This document shows positions 24,808 to 33,211 of a DNA stretch of 64,000 nt, in pieces (positions within the stretch are counted from its first letter, which is position 1; the number at the start of each line of letters is the position of its first letter). Source of the stretch: a bacterium (lineage in GTDB: Bacteria > Desulfobacterota > Binatia > HRBIN30 > CADEER01). Below the pieces are notes generated by a model. It searched no databases. It saw only the letters and a list, made by a program, of their open reading frames with translations, and was not told where the DNA came from. The DNA is taken from assembly GCA_030430165.1 (NCBI GenBank), contig JAUIGL010000011.1:36127-100126 (forward strand), written 5' to 3'. The position numbers and the translations under genes were made by a program.

Positions 24808-25260
24808 TCGGTCGGTTTGGACCTCCGGAAACAATCTGAGCCTCGCTTCCTCCTGCGCTCCATGAGCTTCGGAGGACAGGACGCTCGGTCATCCGAGGGT
24901 CCCTCACCCGGCCTTCCCCCTTCGTTCTGCGAGCTGCGGAGGACAGGTTGGCCGACCTCTCCCACAGAGCCTGTCGATTTTCTCGAAAGAAACGCGCGAA
25001 GCGCGCACAGAATCCCTCTCCCGCATTGCTGGCGGGAGAGGATTGAAGGTGAGGGGACCGAGAGCAAAGGCGTCGCTAGCCAATGCGACACAACGGTTTG
25101 CGTATCGCAGCCATTGGATCGCCCTCACCCTGGCCCTCTCCCGGGAGGAGAGGGGATCAGCAGCCCCACCAATGTATCTTCAGAACGTGCGACGGATCGA
25201 TCGCAGTCGATGCGCATCGGTCGCCCGCCGAGTTTCAAACTCACCCACTGCTCGGGTCCC
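24808..25260 (+). repeat. Composite dispersed repeat, copies 2 and B
   Basis: Fills most of the gap 24730-25302, which has no gene. It opens with the TTTGGACCTCCGGAA and GAGGGTCCCTCACCCGGCC blocks of the repeat at 11258, includes at 24969-25160 a near-copy of the 192-bp block at 5118-5309, and closes with GCCCCACCAATGTATCTTC and GAGTTTCAAACTCACC. The 192-bp block is inserted in the middle of the first repeat type. Confidence 0.7.
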
Positions 25261-25302
25261 GCGCAGCTGGACGCCGATGCCGGCGGAAGTCAGAGTAGGG
25301 CG

Positions 25303-27009
25303 ATGTCGAGCGTTTTGCATCGGCGCTTCGCGCGATGGTGGCTGACTGGGATTGCCATCTGCCTCGCGTCCCTGCGGTGCTCGGTCGTGCTCGCCGTGGT
25401 CGTCGGGTTTCCCGACGAGGGCGTGCGCTTCGACGATCTGGCCGGGCAGCTCGGCGATTACGCGTGGACTGCGAAACGGATCGTCGTGCGCGGCGAGATC
25501 GACGTTGCCGAGGGCGTCTCGAGCGGAACGGTGGAGATCGACGGGGAGGGTCTGGCGATTCACGATCCCGGCTTCGAACGGGCGGGAGAGAACCTCCGTG
25601 TCGGCGGGTCGATCGAGATCCTCGACTTGGGAGAAGAGTCGGCCACGCTGCGGGTCGATCTGCAGATCGTCTCGGGCGAGCTGCTGGTCGACAAGCTCTA
25701 TGTGGATCTCTCGGTGTTTCCGGTGAGTCTCGAGGGGCGAGTCGCAGTTCCGGGCGGCTTGGGGAAGGGCGACCGACTGCGCTTCGAGGACGTCGTCGTC
25801 AGAATCGCCGGCGTCGGCGCGGCGCGCGGCGCCGGCGAATGGGCGCTCGACGGAAGCAGCGGCGAGGTCCTGGGCACGCTCGAGGTCGACGGACTGCCGC
25901 GGCTCTACGATCTGCTGTATTCGGTGCCCGCCGATCAGCGCCGCTATCGCATCGAGGACCGCGGCGCGCTGACCGCCGAGATCGCCTACCGCCAGGATGC
26001 GGCGGGAGTGTACGCGCTGACTGGCGCCGCCAGCTTGTCGGGGGCGGTGGTGGCCGCGGACGACCCGCAGCTGCGCCTCAGCCTGGCCGCGGCCGAGATT
26101 CCGCTCGCCCTCGGCCCCGGGGTAGCGCTGGAAACGATTGCGACCGGTCGAATCGCCGTCGGCGAAAGTACGATTCTCGGTGGCCCGATCGGCGCGACGG
26201 TTTTCCCGATCGAAGTCGGCCCGAGCTCGATCCGCTTGACCGAGCCGGTGCGGGTTCCGGTGTTCGGAGGAGCGATCACGGTGAGCAGCTTCGCGTCGAC
26301 CGACCTGCACTCTGCCGACCGACAACTGCGGCTCGCGCTGGCTGCCGAAGAGGTCGATCTCAGTCAGCTGTCGCAGAGCCTAGGCGGCCCGGCGGTTGCG
26401 GGCAGTCTGTCGGCGACCATTCCCGAGATCGAAGTCGGCGGCGGGCTGCTGCGGTCGAGCGGAGAGATGATTGCGGATGTCTTCGACGGCCGGGTTCGCG
26501 TGCGACATCTGCGCGGCGACGACTTGGGGTCGACGGTGCCGACCTTCGGCTTCGACGTCGATTTCGAGGCGATCTCGCTCGAGGAGCTGACCCGAGTTCT
26601 GTCGTTCGGCTACGTCTCGGGTGTCGCCAACGGCGGCGTGCGCGGCCTCGAGTTCGTCTCATGGGGGCCGGTGGCGTTCGAAGCCTGGCTCGAGACGATT
26701 CCCAAGTCGGGCGTGTCGCAGCGGATCAGCGTCGATGCGATCCGCCAGATTTCGATCGTCGGAGGAGGCGCGAGCGATCCGTTTTCACAGGGGATCATGC
26801 GCTTCTTCGACGAGTACCGATACGCCAAGCTCGGCTTTCAGTGTCGCTTGCACAACGACGTCTTCACCCTGGACGGAATCGAGGTCGAGGACGGCGCTCA
26901 CTACCTGGTGGTCGGCGCGACGATCCCGCCGCGGGTGAACGTCGTCAGCCACGTCCGCGAGATCTCGTTCTCCGACATGGTCGCCCGCATGGCCACGGTG
27001 ACTCAGTGA
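25303..27009 (+). CDS. YdbH-like AsmA-superfamily envelope protein
   Basis: 568 residues. The start at 25303 gives a basic N-terminus and one hydrophobic segment (about 10-34), so the body is periplasmic. The rest is beta-rich with repeated G-x-[IV] strands. The C-terminal third has ISLEELTRVLSFGYVSGVANGGVRGLEF and a final hydrophilic beta region typical of YdbH. In E. coli YdbH works with TamB and YhdP in phospholipid transport to the outer membrane; this homologue is shorter (about 880 residues there). The downstream DUF1318 gene supports the call, since ydbH and ydbL are neighbours in E. coli. Confidence 0.65.
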   Translation: MSSVLHRRFARWWLTGIAICLASLRCSVVLAVVVGFPDEGVRFDDLAGQLGDYAWTAKRIVVRGEIDVAEGVSSGTVEIDGEGLAIHDPGFERAGENLRVGGSIEILDLGEESATLRVDLQIVSGELLVDKLYVDLSVFPVSLEGRVAVPGGLGKGDRLRFEDVVVRIAGVGAARGAGEWALDGSSGEVLGTLEVDGLPRLYDLLYSVPADQRRYRIEDRGALTAEIAYRQDAAGVYALTGAASLSGAVVAADDPQLRLSLAAAEIPLALGPGVALETIATGRIAVGESTILGGPIGATVFPIEVGPSSIRLTEPVRVPVFGGAITVSSFASTDLHSADRQLRLALAAEEVDLSQLSQSLGGPAVAGSLSATIPEIEVGGGLLRSSGEMIADVFDGRVRVRHLRGDDLGSTVPTFGFDVDFEAISLEELTRVLSFGYVSGVANGGVRGLEFVSWGPVAFEAWLETIPKSGVSQRISVDAIRQISIVGGGASDPFSQGIMRFFDEYRYAKLGFQCRLHNDVFTLDGIEVEDGAHYLVVGATIPPRVNVVSHVREISFSDMVARMATVTQ

Positions 27010-27088
27010 CCCAGCCCGGGTGTAACGCGATCCGCTGGCATGCGCCGTCGATCGCCGGCACACTGAGGAGCAGTCGACAGGAGAAGTC

Positions 27089-27661
27089 ATGAATCGGAAA
27101 TCGATCGTTGCTTGGGGATTGTCCGCAACCGCCGCGGTAGGTTGCCTGACGGTGAACGTGTACTTCCCGGCGCCGGAGCTGCGCGAGGCCGCCGAGCAAG
27201 TGGTCGAAGAGACGTGGGGCGACGGCAACGCCGACGGCGAGGAGGCGGACGACGGCGCCACCTCGTGGATGCGATTCCTGCGGCCGGCGGCGGCGCACGC
27301 CGCCGAGGTCGATATCGACGTGTCGACCGCGGCGATCCGCAAGCTCAAGAGCGCGATGTCGCAACGCGCCGGCCAGCTCAAGCCGTTCCTGCGCAAGGGG
27401 GTCGTCGGCATCAACAACCAGGGGCTCTTGGAGATACGCACCTTGGACGGTGTCGGTCTGCGCGAAAAGGCGGAGGTGCGAAAAGCCGTCGACGCCGAGA
27501 ACAAAGACCGCCTGACTCTCTACCGGGAGATCGCCGAGGCCAACGGCCTGGGCGCCGCCGACGTGCCGCGCATCCAGAAGATCTTCGCGCAGACCTGGGT
27601 CGACAAGGCCGAGTCGGGCTGGCCGGTGCAGTCGGCGAACGGCGACTGGGGCAAGCGCTAG
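27089..27661 (+). CDS. YdbL-like DUF1318 protein with lipoprotein-type signal
   Basis: 190 residues. The leader ends AAVGC with Cys19, a plausible though not ideal lipobox, followed by LTVNVYFPAPELREAAEQVVEE, a segment common in lipoprotein versions of the family. The C-terminal half (about 105-190) is DUF1318: VGINNQGLLEIR, ENKDRLTLYREIAEANG, VPRIQKIFAQTWVDKAESGWPVQSANGDW. In E. coli YdbL modulates the YdbH-YnbE bridge. An AGGAG site lies 6 bases before the ATG. No separate YnbE-like gene is present. Confidence 0.75.
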   Translation: MNRKSIVAWGLSATAAVGCLTVNVYFPAPELREAAEQVVEETWGDGNADGEEADDGATSWMRFLRPAAAHAAEVDIDVSTAAIRKLKSAMSQRAGQLKPFLRKGVVGINNQGLLEIRTLDGVGLREKAEVRKAVDAENKDRLTLYREIAEANGLGAADVPRIQKIFAQTWVDKAESGWPVQSANGDWGKR

Positions 27662-27667
27662 TCCGGT

Positions 27668-28585
27668 TCAGTTGAATCTCGGCATCACGCTCTCGGCGAA
27701 CAGCCGGGCCGGTTCGCTCGGGTCTCGACCGAAGAATTCGATGATCAGCATGGTGCAGCCGAGGTCCGCGAGCTCCTGAATCTGCTCGGCGCACTGCTCC
27801 GCCGTGCCGGCGATCCCTTTGCCGAGGTGGCCGCCGAAGATCTTGTTGGCCTTGGCGACCTTGGCTTCGGCGTCGGCCTGGTCGCTGCCGATGACGACCA
27901 TGGTCTGCTGTGAGATCGTGATTTGCGCAGGATCGCGACCGACCGCGTCGCAGTGATTCTCGAGGACGTCGATCTTCTTGCCGATGTGCTCCTGATTGAC
28001 GGCGAGGTTGTTCCAGATGTCGGCGTGCTCGGCGCAGATGCGCAGGAACACTTTCTCGCCGCCGCCGCCGAGGAGGAGCGGAGGTTGTTTTGCCGGCTTG
28101 GGTGCGCAGAAGACCTCCTTGGTGTGGAAATGTTTTCCCTCGAAGGTGACCTGCTCTTCGCTCCACAACCGGCGCATCAGCACGATCGCTTCCTCGAGCT
28201 GCTCGAGGCGTGTTTTGACGGGTGGAAAGTCCATCCCGTAGCCGGTGAACTCGTCACCGTACCAACCGCCGCCGAGTCCGACGATCGTCCGCCCGCCGCT
28301 GATCTCCTCGAGCGTGCCGACACTTTTCGCCAGCAGCGCCGGGTTGCGAAACCCGACCGGCGAGACCACCGTTCCCATCTGTACCCGCGAGGTCACTGCG
28401 GCGACCGCCGGCAGCGCGGTCCACGCCTCGAGGATCGGCAGCTGCGGCATCGGGATGCCGTAGATGTGGTCGTTGAACCACACCGAGTCGTAGCCGAGAC
28501 TTTCCGCGGTCTGCGCCATCGACCGGGTCTCTTCCCAGGACCGCTTGATCTGCGGCAGGTTTATCCCGAAGTGCATCTTCGCCAT
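27668..28585 (-). CDS. LLM-class F420-dependent oxidoreductase
   Basis: 305 residues with the luciferase-like TIM barrel: INLPQIKRSWEETRSMAQTAESLGYDSVWFNDH, then the LAKSVGTLEEISGGRTIVGLGGGW signature of the F420-binding subgroup (GLGGGWYGDEF), and GGGGEKVFLRICAEHADIWN. These enzymes use coenzyme F420 or FMN for hydride transfer. AAGGAG precedes the ATG at 28585. It is convergent with the YdbL-like gene, 6 bases between stops. Substrate unknown. Confidence 0.85.
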   Translation of the reverse strand: MAKMHFGINLPQIKRSWEETRSMAQTAESLGYDSVWFNDHIYGIPMPQLPILEAWTALPAVAAVTSRVQMGTVVSPVGFRNPALLAKSVGTLEEISGGRTIVGLGGGWYGDEFTGYGMDFPPVKTRLEQLEEAIVLMRRLWSEEQVTFEGKHFHTKEVFCAPKPAKQPPLLLGGGGEKVFLRICAEHADIWNNLAVNQEHIGKKIDVLENHCDAVGRDPAQITISQQTMVVIGSDQADAEAKVAKANKIFGGHLGKGIAGTAEQCAEQIQELADLGCTMLIIEFFGRDPSEPARLFAESVMPRFN

Positions 28586-28730
28586 GGTCGATCTCCTTCC
28601 ATTCCGTCGGAAGATGCTTGATCACCCGATTCGCAGCGAAGTACAAGTCGCGAGCTGGGGCGCGCGCAAGACCGACGCAGTTGGTCGCCGACGAAGTTGT
28701 CGGTTGGCGTCCGAACTGGCAAACTGCCGC

Positions 28731-29844
28731 ATGCTTTGTCGTCTTCGCGCTCCTCGCGACCTGAGTTGCCCTGCTCTGTTCGGCCTCATCGGCGCTTGCC
28801 TTTGTCTGTTGGCCGCCGAGAGTGCCACGGCGCAGGTCCAGTACGGTGACTTCTTCGGCACGAACGCCGATTTCGAGGACGTGACCGAAACGACGCTGTC
28901 CGCCTCGGACCCGGTGCTCCTTTTCGGTCCACCGATCATAAGTGGCGATCAGCTCGAATTTTCTCCGTCTTCGTTCTCGTCCTCTTGCACCACCGGTAAC
29001 ACCGACACCACTTCCTCGCAGCTCACCACGACGATCAGAGCCAAGGGCGCGGCGACTCTTGGAACGGTGACGCTCGGCGAGTCGGGTGACTTCAGCCTCT
29101 TGGCGTCCCCGCCCCCCGGCGATTCATCGACGAGCGTGTCGGCTTTGCTGAGCGGCATCGTGACGGTGACCGAGGACGCCAGTGGGCCGATTGCCCCGGT
29201 CGTGATTCCGTTCACCGGTACGTTCGTTCCGATGAGCACTTTCTCGCTGCCGACGAACGCGGGCAACGGCGTTTGGAGCAAGCGCGACGATCGATGTTGC
29301 CTCGGTTGTCCCCAATGCCAAGGTCGCGTTGCTTAGTTTGGACGACTCGCTCGAATCGAGCTGTGGCACAGGCGCCACGTCTGGTCTGATCGAGAAGAAG
29401 TCAGCCTCGATTTCCGTCGGCCCCGGTTTTCCGAGCCCGACGGACACGCCGACCGAGACCCCAACGGCTACGCCGAGCGAGACTCCGACCAGCACGCCGA
29501 GCGAGACGCCGACCGGCACGCCAACCGAGACTCCCACTGGCACGCCAACCGAGACCGCGACCGCAACCTCGACCAGCACGCCGATACCGCAGGGCGGTTC
29601 GTGTGCCGACAGTGGCAGCGGCTGCGCGGCGGGGCTGTTCTGCGCCGACGAAGTGTGTTGCGACACGGCCTGCGGGGGGACCGCTGAGCGATGCGACCTC
29701 CCCGGTCTCGAGGGGACGTGTTCTTCGTTGACCGCACCGGCTCCGGCCGTGTCGCCGAGGTGGCTATTGGTGGGGATAGCCCTGCTGACTGCGATCGGCA
29801 CCTTCGCCCTCGGCAGGCTGCGCGCGGGCCAGCGTTTGGGTTGA
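28731..29844 (+). pseudogene. Exported surface protein with PT-repeat linker and C-terminal anchor, frameshifted
   Basis: A signal peptide (LFGLIGACLCLLAAESATAQ) starts a beta-rich domain in one frame up to about 29275; the continuation ASATIDVASVVPNAKVALLSLDDS is in the +1 frame and runs to 29844. Removing one T from GTTTGG at 29271-29276 restores a single reading. The second part has a (T/S-P-T/S-E)-type linker, a Cys-rich knob (CADSGSGCAAGLFCADEVCC), and a C-terminal tail PAPAVSP, a hydrophobic helix and RLRAGQR, the layout of a sortase-like CTERM anchor. The break may be a sequencing or assembly error. Confidence 0.65.
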
Positions 29845-29986
29845 GGCGAAGAGCGGGCGTTCCTCGCGATCGACTACCGGTAGCCCTGGGTTGGTTGACT
29901 GGGCGCTTACAGCACAGGCAAATTCTCTGCAGGATCGAAAGGGTCGCGACCACCCATGCCGTTTGCCGACCCGCGGGAGAGTCCCC

Positions 29987-30322
29987 ATGGCGGATTTCGT
30001 GTGCATCATCCAGAAGGGGCAGGTTGCCCATCGAATGCAGGCCGAGCTGGCCGAGGCGCTGCGAGCCCTCGGCGCGGAGATCTTCGGTGACGATCCGGCG
30101 CAGAGCGAGATCCGCTGGACCGTGATGCCGAGCGGCTTCGCCTTCACGGCAGGTGAGCCGAGCACGTCTTCGATCGTGGTTCGCTCGGTGCCGGTCGGCT
30201 ACCCCGACGACGAGCGGGAGGCCTATCTGCACCGCGTCTGCGATCTCTGGACCGAGCTGACGGGGTGTTCGAAGGACGAGATCGTCGCCACCGCGTTCGA
30301 TGGCCCGATCCCGGTCGAGTAG
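29987..30322 (+). CDS. Tautomerase-like protein lacking the N-terminal proline
   Basis: 111 residues. The start at 29987 has GGGAGA upstream. Secondary-structure pattern and length resemble the tautomerase superfamily, and it lies 36 bases before a clear tautomerase gene, but it begins MADFVCII, so the catalytic Pro is absent. The ending LWTELTGCSKDEIVATAFD parallels the helix-strand end of its neighbour. It could be the non-catalytic subunit of a heterohexamer; that is inference. Confidence 0.45.
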   Translation: MADFVCIIQKGQVAHRMQAELAEALRALGAEIFGDDPAQSEIRWTVMPSGFAFTAGEPSTSSIVVRSVPVGYPDDEREAYLHRVCDLWTELTGCSKDEIVATAFDGPIPVE

Positions 30323-30358
30323 AGGCAATCGACGACGGAAGTGAAGGGAAGAGACGCC

Positions 30359-30748
30359 ATGCCGCTCTATCGCTGCGCAACGATCGCTGGCCTGACCGAC
30401 GAGGCTCAGCGCCACCAGATCGGCAGAGAAGTGGTCCGTGTTCACTGTGGCGTGACCGGAGCGCCGCCGTCCTTCGTCCACGCATTCTTCCAAGAAGTCT
30501 CCGCCGATCAACTTCCTGCAGACAAGGTGGCGTTCGTCCTCGGCAGCATCCGCTGGGGCCGCACCGACGAACAGAAGGCACAGATCGTCTCCGACCTCGC
30601 CGAGTCGATCGCGAGAATCGTCGGCCATACCTCCGACGAGGTCGACGTCGTCACGGTCGACATCCCGTCGAAGTGGAACATGGAAGGCGGCGAGCTCCTG
30701 CCCGAGCCGGGGGAAGAAGACGCCTGGCTCGCGCGTCACGCGCGCTAG
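30359..30748 (+). CDS. Tautomerase family protein (cis-CaaD/Tautomerase_3-like)
   Basis: 129 residues starting MPLYRC, so removal of Met exposes the catalytic Pro. The middle HCGVTGAPPSFVHAFFQEV and GSIRWGRTDEQKAQIVSDLAESI are family signatures with the conserved arginine. Such enzymes use Pro1 as a base for tautomerisation or hydration of unsaturated acids. The upstream tautomerase-like gene is co-directional, so a two-subunit enzyme is plausible. The ribosome site is GAAGGGAAGAG. Confidence 0.75.
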   Translation: MPLYRCATIAGLTDEAQRHQIGREVVRVHCGVTGAPPSFVHAFFQEVSADQLPADKVAFVLGSIRWGRTDEQKAQIVSDLAESIARIVGHTSDEVDVVTVDIPSKWNMEGGELLPEPGEEDAWLARHAR

Positions 30749-30840
30749 GCGCCTTCGCCGCCTTCGGCGGGATCCCAGAGTCCAAGTCCCAGATTCAAAT
30801 TGCAGATGGCCTGTTGGGATTTGCGCGGGCTGCGCCATGA

Positions 30841-30912
30841 CGTACCTGCGCCATTGGCGTAGTAGCTCAGTTGAAAGTTCTGCGGAGAATCATCCGTGAG
30901 GAATTCGAATGA
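30841..30912 (+). pseudogene. Remnant of a RelE/HigB-type toxin C-terminus
   Basis: The frame reads VVAQLKVLRRIIREEFE and stops at TGA 30910-30912, overlapping the ATG of the antitoxin-like gene as ATGA. It has no start codon, and a stop lies just upstream. Helical KVLRRIIREEF endings occur in RelE/ParE-family toxins paired with NadS-type antitoxins. The overlap and position suggest a deleted toxin; homology is a judgement from a short piece. Confidence 0.35.
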
Positions 30913-31199
30913 AGAAAAACGATTTTGAAGAGTTGGTGTCGAGCGTGAGACAAGCTGGAAAGATCCGGCGAAAGAAGATGGAGCCTTCGCGGGTGTATCG
31001 GTACCGAGCCGCCGACATCAAGAAGATTCGCGAGAAGCTGGGAAAGTCTCAGCCCGAGTTCGCGCTGATGATTGGGGTCAGTGTCGCCACGCTGCGAAAC
31101 TGGGAGCAAGGGCGGCGGACACCAGACGGCCCGGCGCGTGCGCTGCTGAAGATTGCGGCGAAGAATCCAGCCGCGGTCGTGGAGGCGCTTGGTACATAG
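30909..31199 (+). CDS. NadS/HigA-type helix-turn-helix antitoxin-like regulator
   Basis: 96 residues: a basic N-terminus (residues 1-35), then a helix-turn-helix IKKIREKLGKSQPEFALMIGVSVATLRNWEQGRRTPDGPARALLKIA (about 37-85). This is the usual NadS/HigA arrangement, where the antitoxin follows its toxin gene and represses the operon. Here the toxin is missing apart from a possible tail, so the gene may be an orphan regulator. It lies about 200 bases outside the left border of the tRNA-Ser island. Confidence 0.75.
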   Translation: MKKNDFEELVSSVRQAGKIRRKKMEPSRVYRYRAADIKKIREKLGKSQPEFALMIGVSVATLRNWEQGRRTPDGPARALLKIAAKNPAAVVEALGT

Positions 31200-31397
31200 C
31201 GCCTTAGAAGATAATCCAAAGCCAAGATCCAGATCCAGACTTGGGGTATCTCGATCCGGAGCGGTATCGGCACGTAGTGGAGGAGGTAGAGCCGATCAGC
31301 CGGCGGCTCGCGGGGTGCACCCGCCGACTCCGCACCTCAGCATTCTGGATTTGGATCTGGCTCTTCAACCCGAGCTTCGCGAGAGCGAAGCGAAAAG

Positions 31398-31449
31398 CGG
31401 AGGGGAGGGACTCGAACCCCCGGACGGTTTCCCGTCACCGGTTTTCAAG
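31398..31449 (-). other. 3' half of a tRNA-Ser gene; left attachment site of the island
   Basis: Matches the intact tRNA-Ser at 41668-41754 from the discriminator through the T arm, variable arm and 3' side of the anticodon arm, then diverges straight after TTCAAG, inside the anticodon loop. The variable arm differs in sequence (GACGG/CCGTC) yet still pairs, so it is the half of a real but different tRNA-Ser. The flank below it also resembles the flank of the intact gene. Confidence 0.7.
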
Positions 31450-31595
31450 TGCGGTGAATTTGGTGTTGGGCTGTGTCGGCCCGTCCCGCACGGGCTCGTG
31501 CGCAATATCTTTCTGGCGCCCGACATCCCGGGCAATTCTACCGAGTCCCCTTGCATCTCTTCCTCTTGATTTACAAAAGGATTGACAGGAGCGGC

Positions 31596-32318
31596 CTAGG
31601 TCTCGGACGCTCGATTGGCTGCGGACTGATTGGTGGCTACCTTCCCGATCATAGTCAGCAACGGGTGCAGGCTGTTCCAAGCCCAAACCATATCCTCCTG
31701 CGGGTGGCCTTGGCTCGTGATGTCGGAGAAGTTCCACTTGCGGAGCGACCCGCCGCCATGGGCTTCTCCGGTTCGATACCTGCTATCGAACGCTGTTGTC
31801 AGGGTACCAAAGTACTGGCCGATAGTAGTCGATACCCGTTTGCTCTCTGAGCAGATTCTCAGAAAACGCTTCTTCCGGCTCTTGGCCGACTCGAACTTCT
31901 TGTGCTCAGCCGGTTCTGCTGTCAGCACTATGAATGACATGATCTTATCGAGGACTGCGCGGTAGCGGAGAATATAAGCTGAGTTGACCCGATGCAGGTG
32001 CATTCTTGCGGCGAAATGCGAGTCAGGTTCTTGGTCGCCTCGGATCTCTTCGTTGAGAACTTCGACAATTTCCTTCAATTCTTGTTGAAGGGCTGCGGCG
32101 CCAAGATACACCTCCATCAGTAGGGCGAACGCCTTACTCCCAGCTTCGTGCTTAAGCAGGAACTGCCATGCGTCGGGCAGCGAAACCCAATGGAACGGAA
32201 CCACTCCGCGTTGCTCGAGGTATTGATCAAGCTGGGTCTCGAACGCTGCGACTTCTTCTGCCTTCGTGAATTGTAACTCGCTGGGGTACGCGTTGTTGTC
32301 TCTTGATTGGCTGTCCAA
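31596..32318 (-). CDS. HEPN-like protein with an RX4H motif
   Basis: 240 residues, helical. Start is TTG at 32318 with AAGGA upstream; the next Met is at residue 68, too late. Near the C-terminus RTGEAH (Arg182, His187) fits the R-X4-6-H catalytic motif of HEPN ribonucleases and is followed by GGGSLRKWNF; the motif context resembles the Cthe_2314-type HEPN group as I recall it. If so, it is a candidate RNase effector or toxin. The match is motif-level only. First gene inside the left border, pointing outwards. Confidence 0.45.
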   Translation of the reverse strand: MDSQSRDNNAYPSELQFTKAEEVAAFETQLDQYLEQRGVVPFHWVSLPDAWQFLLKHEAGSKAFALLMEVYLGAAALQQELKEIVEVLNEEIRGDQEPDSHFAARMHLHRVNSAYILRYRAVLDKIMSFIVLTAEPAEHKKFESAKSRKKRFLRICSESKRVSTTIGQYFGTLTTAFDSRYRTGEAHGGGSLRKWNFSDITSQGHPQEDMVWAWNSLHPLLTMIGKVATNQSAANRASET

Positions 32319-32618
32319 GCGAGAATCCTTACTGTCCTCAGGGGTAACTACAAGGCCTGACTAGCCGACCCTCGCGCCCCAAACTCATGCCGCCCAATGA
32401 AAAGGATTTGGCCTCCCGATCGCTAGGACTAGCTCGATTCGATGAGCTCGTGACCTGGTCGAACGTTCTGACAAGCGGGCTCTCAGTACTTCCGGCGGTG
32501 TGTCTAGAATCGTTTGGTTGACGCATGACGAGTCTCTGCGTCCCAGTTGGTAGGGGCTTGACTGCTATGGGTGCGCTTGATGGCATCTTTAGCAGACCGT
32601 TGGTGTGGAGATGTCTTG

Positions 32619-33110
32619 ATGAGTTCAGAAGCGCTTCTTGTAGTTGTTGGATGGGCGCTCGGGTTCTGCAGCGGCCAAGTGGTCGAGTGGTTCGCGCGCC
32701 GGCGAGACAGGACGAACCTGACTCAAGCCGTTGTGGGAGAAATCGAAGCCCTATTGGCTGTCGTTCGACGGCGTCGGTACCTTGAGGGACTGAACGAAGT
32801 GATTGAAGAAATGAAGCGGTCTGGGCAACCCAGGATCCTTTCTTTTGCGGTCACTTCCAGCCCGTTTCGCGTCTTCGAGACAAATCTCGACAAGATCGGT
32901 ACGCTCAGAAAGCCCTCGCCGAGGTTGATCGTCAAGTTCTACGCGCAGGCTAGTTCGTTCCTTGAAGATGTTCGAGAGGCTGAGCGACAGATGGATGGCG
33001 GAACCGTCGCGCCGGTTTCAGAGGTTTGTCGTCGTCACGTCGAGGCTCGCGATCTCCTTCAGGATACAGTCAATCTGGGGAGGCAGATTGTCGATGAAGC
33101 GAATGGCTAA
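32619..33110 (+). CDS. Small membrane-anchored protein of unknown function
   Basis: 163 residues. The start at 32619 has GGAG 8 bases upstream. Residues 4-22 form a transmembrane helix (LLVVVGWALGFCSGQVV), followed by a basic patch FARRRDR and a helical cytoplasmic domain with many Arg/Glu. It begins 101 bases before the STAND gene in the same direction, so it is likely co-transcribed. I do not recognise the family. It may anchor the NTPase to the membrane or be an independent effector. Confidence 0.55.
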   Translation: MSSEALLVVVGWALGFCSGQVVEWFARRRDRTNLTQAVVGEIEALLAVVRRRRYLEGLNEVIEEMKRSGQPRILSFAVTSSPFRVFETNLDKIGTLRKPSPRLIVKFYAQASSFLEDVREAERQMDGGTVAPVSEVCRRHVEARDLLQDTVNLGRQIVDEANG

Positions 33111-33211
33111 CCGGGCCTGTCGCACAGGGCGCAGGAGCCGTTCGATCGCTTTAGCCTGCGTTCGCCTGGGCGGGGCAACCCAAAGTCTCTGAAGATCCTC
33201 GCCTGAATCCG

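Noticed and set aside
23806..25302. Long plus-strand open frame running into the YdbH-like gene
   Set aside because: It lies antisense to the cyclase gene and across intergenic repeats; signal anchor and homology start only at 25303.
31200..31595. A gene in the left border region of the island
   Set aside because: Frames here cross the tRNA-Ser fragment and hairpin sequences and have no start with a ribosome site.
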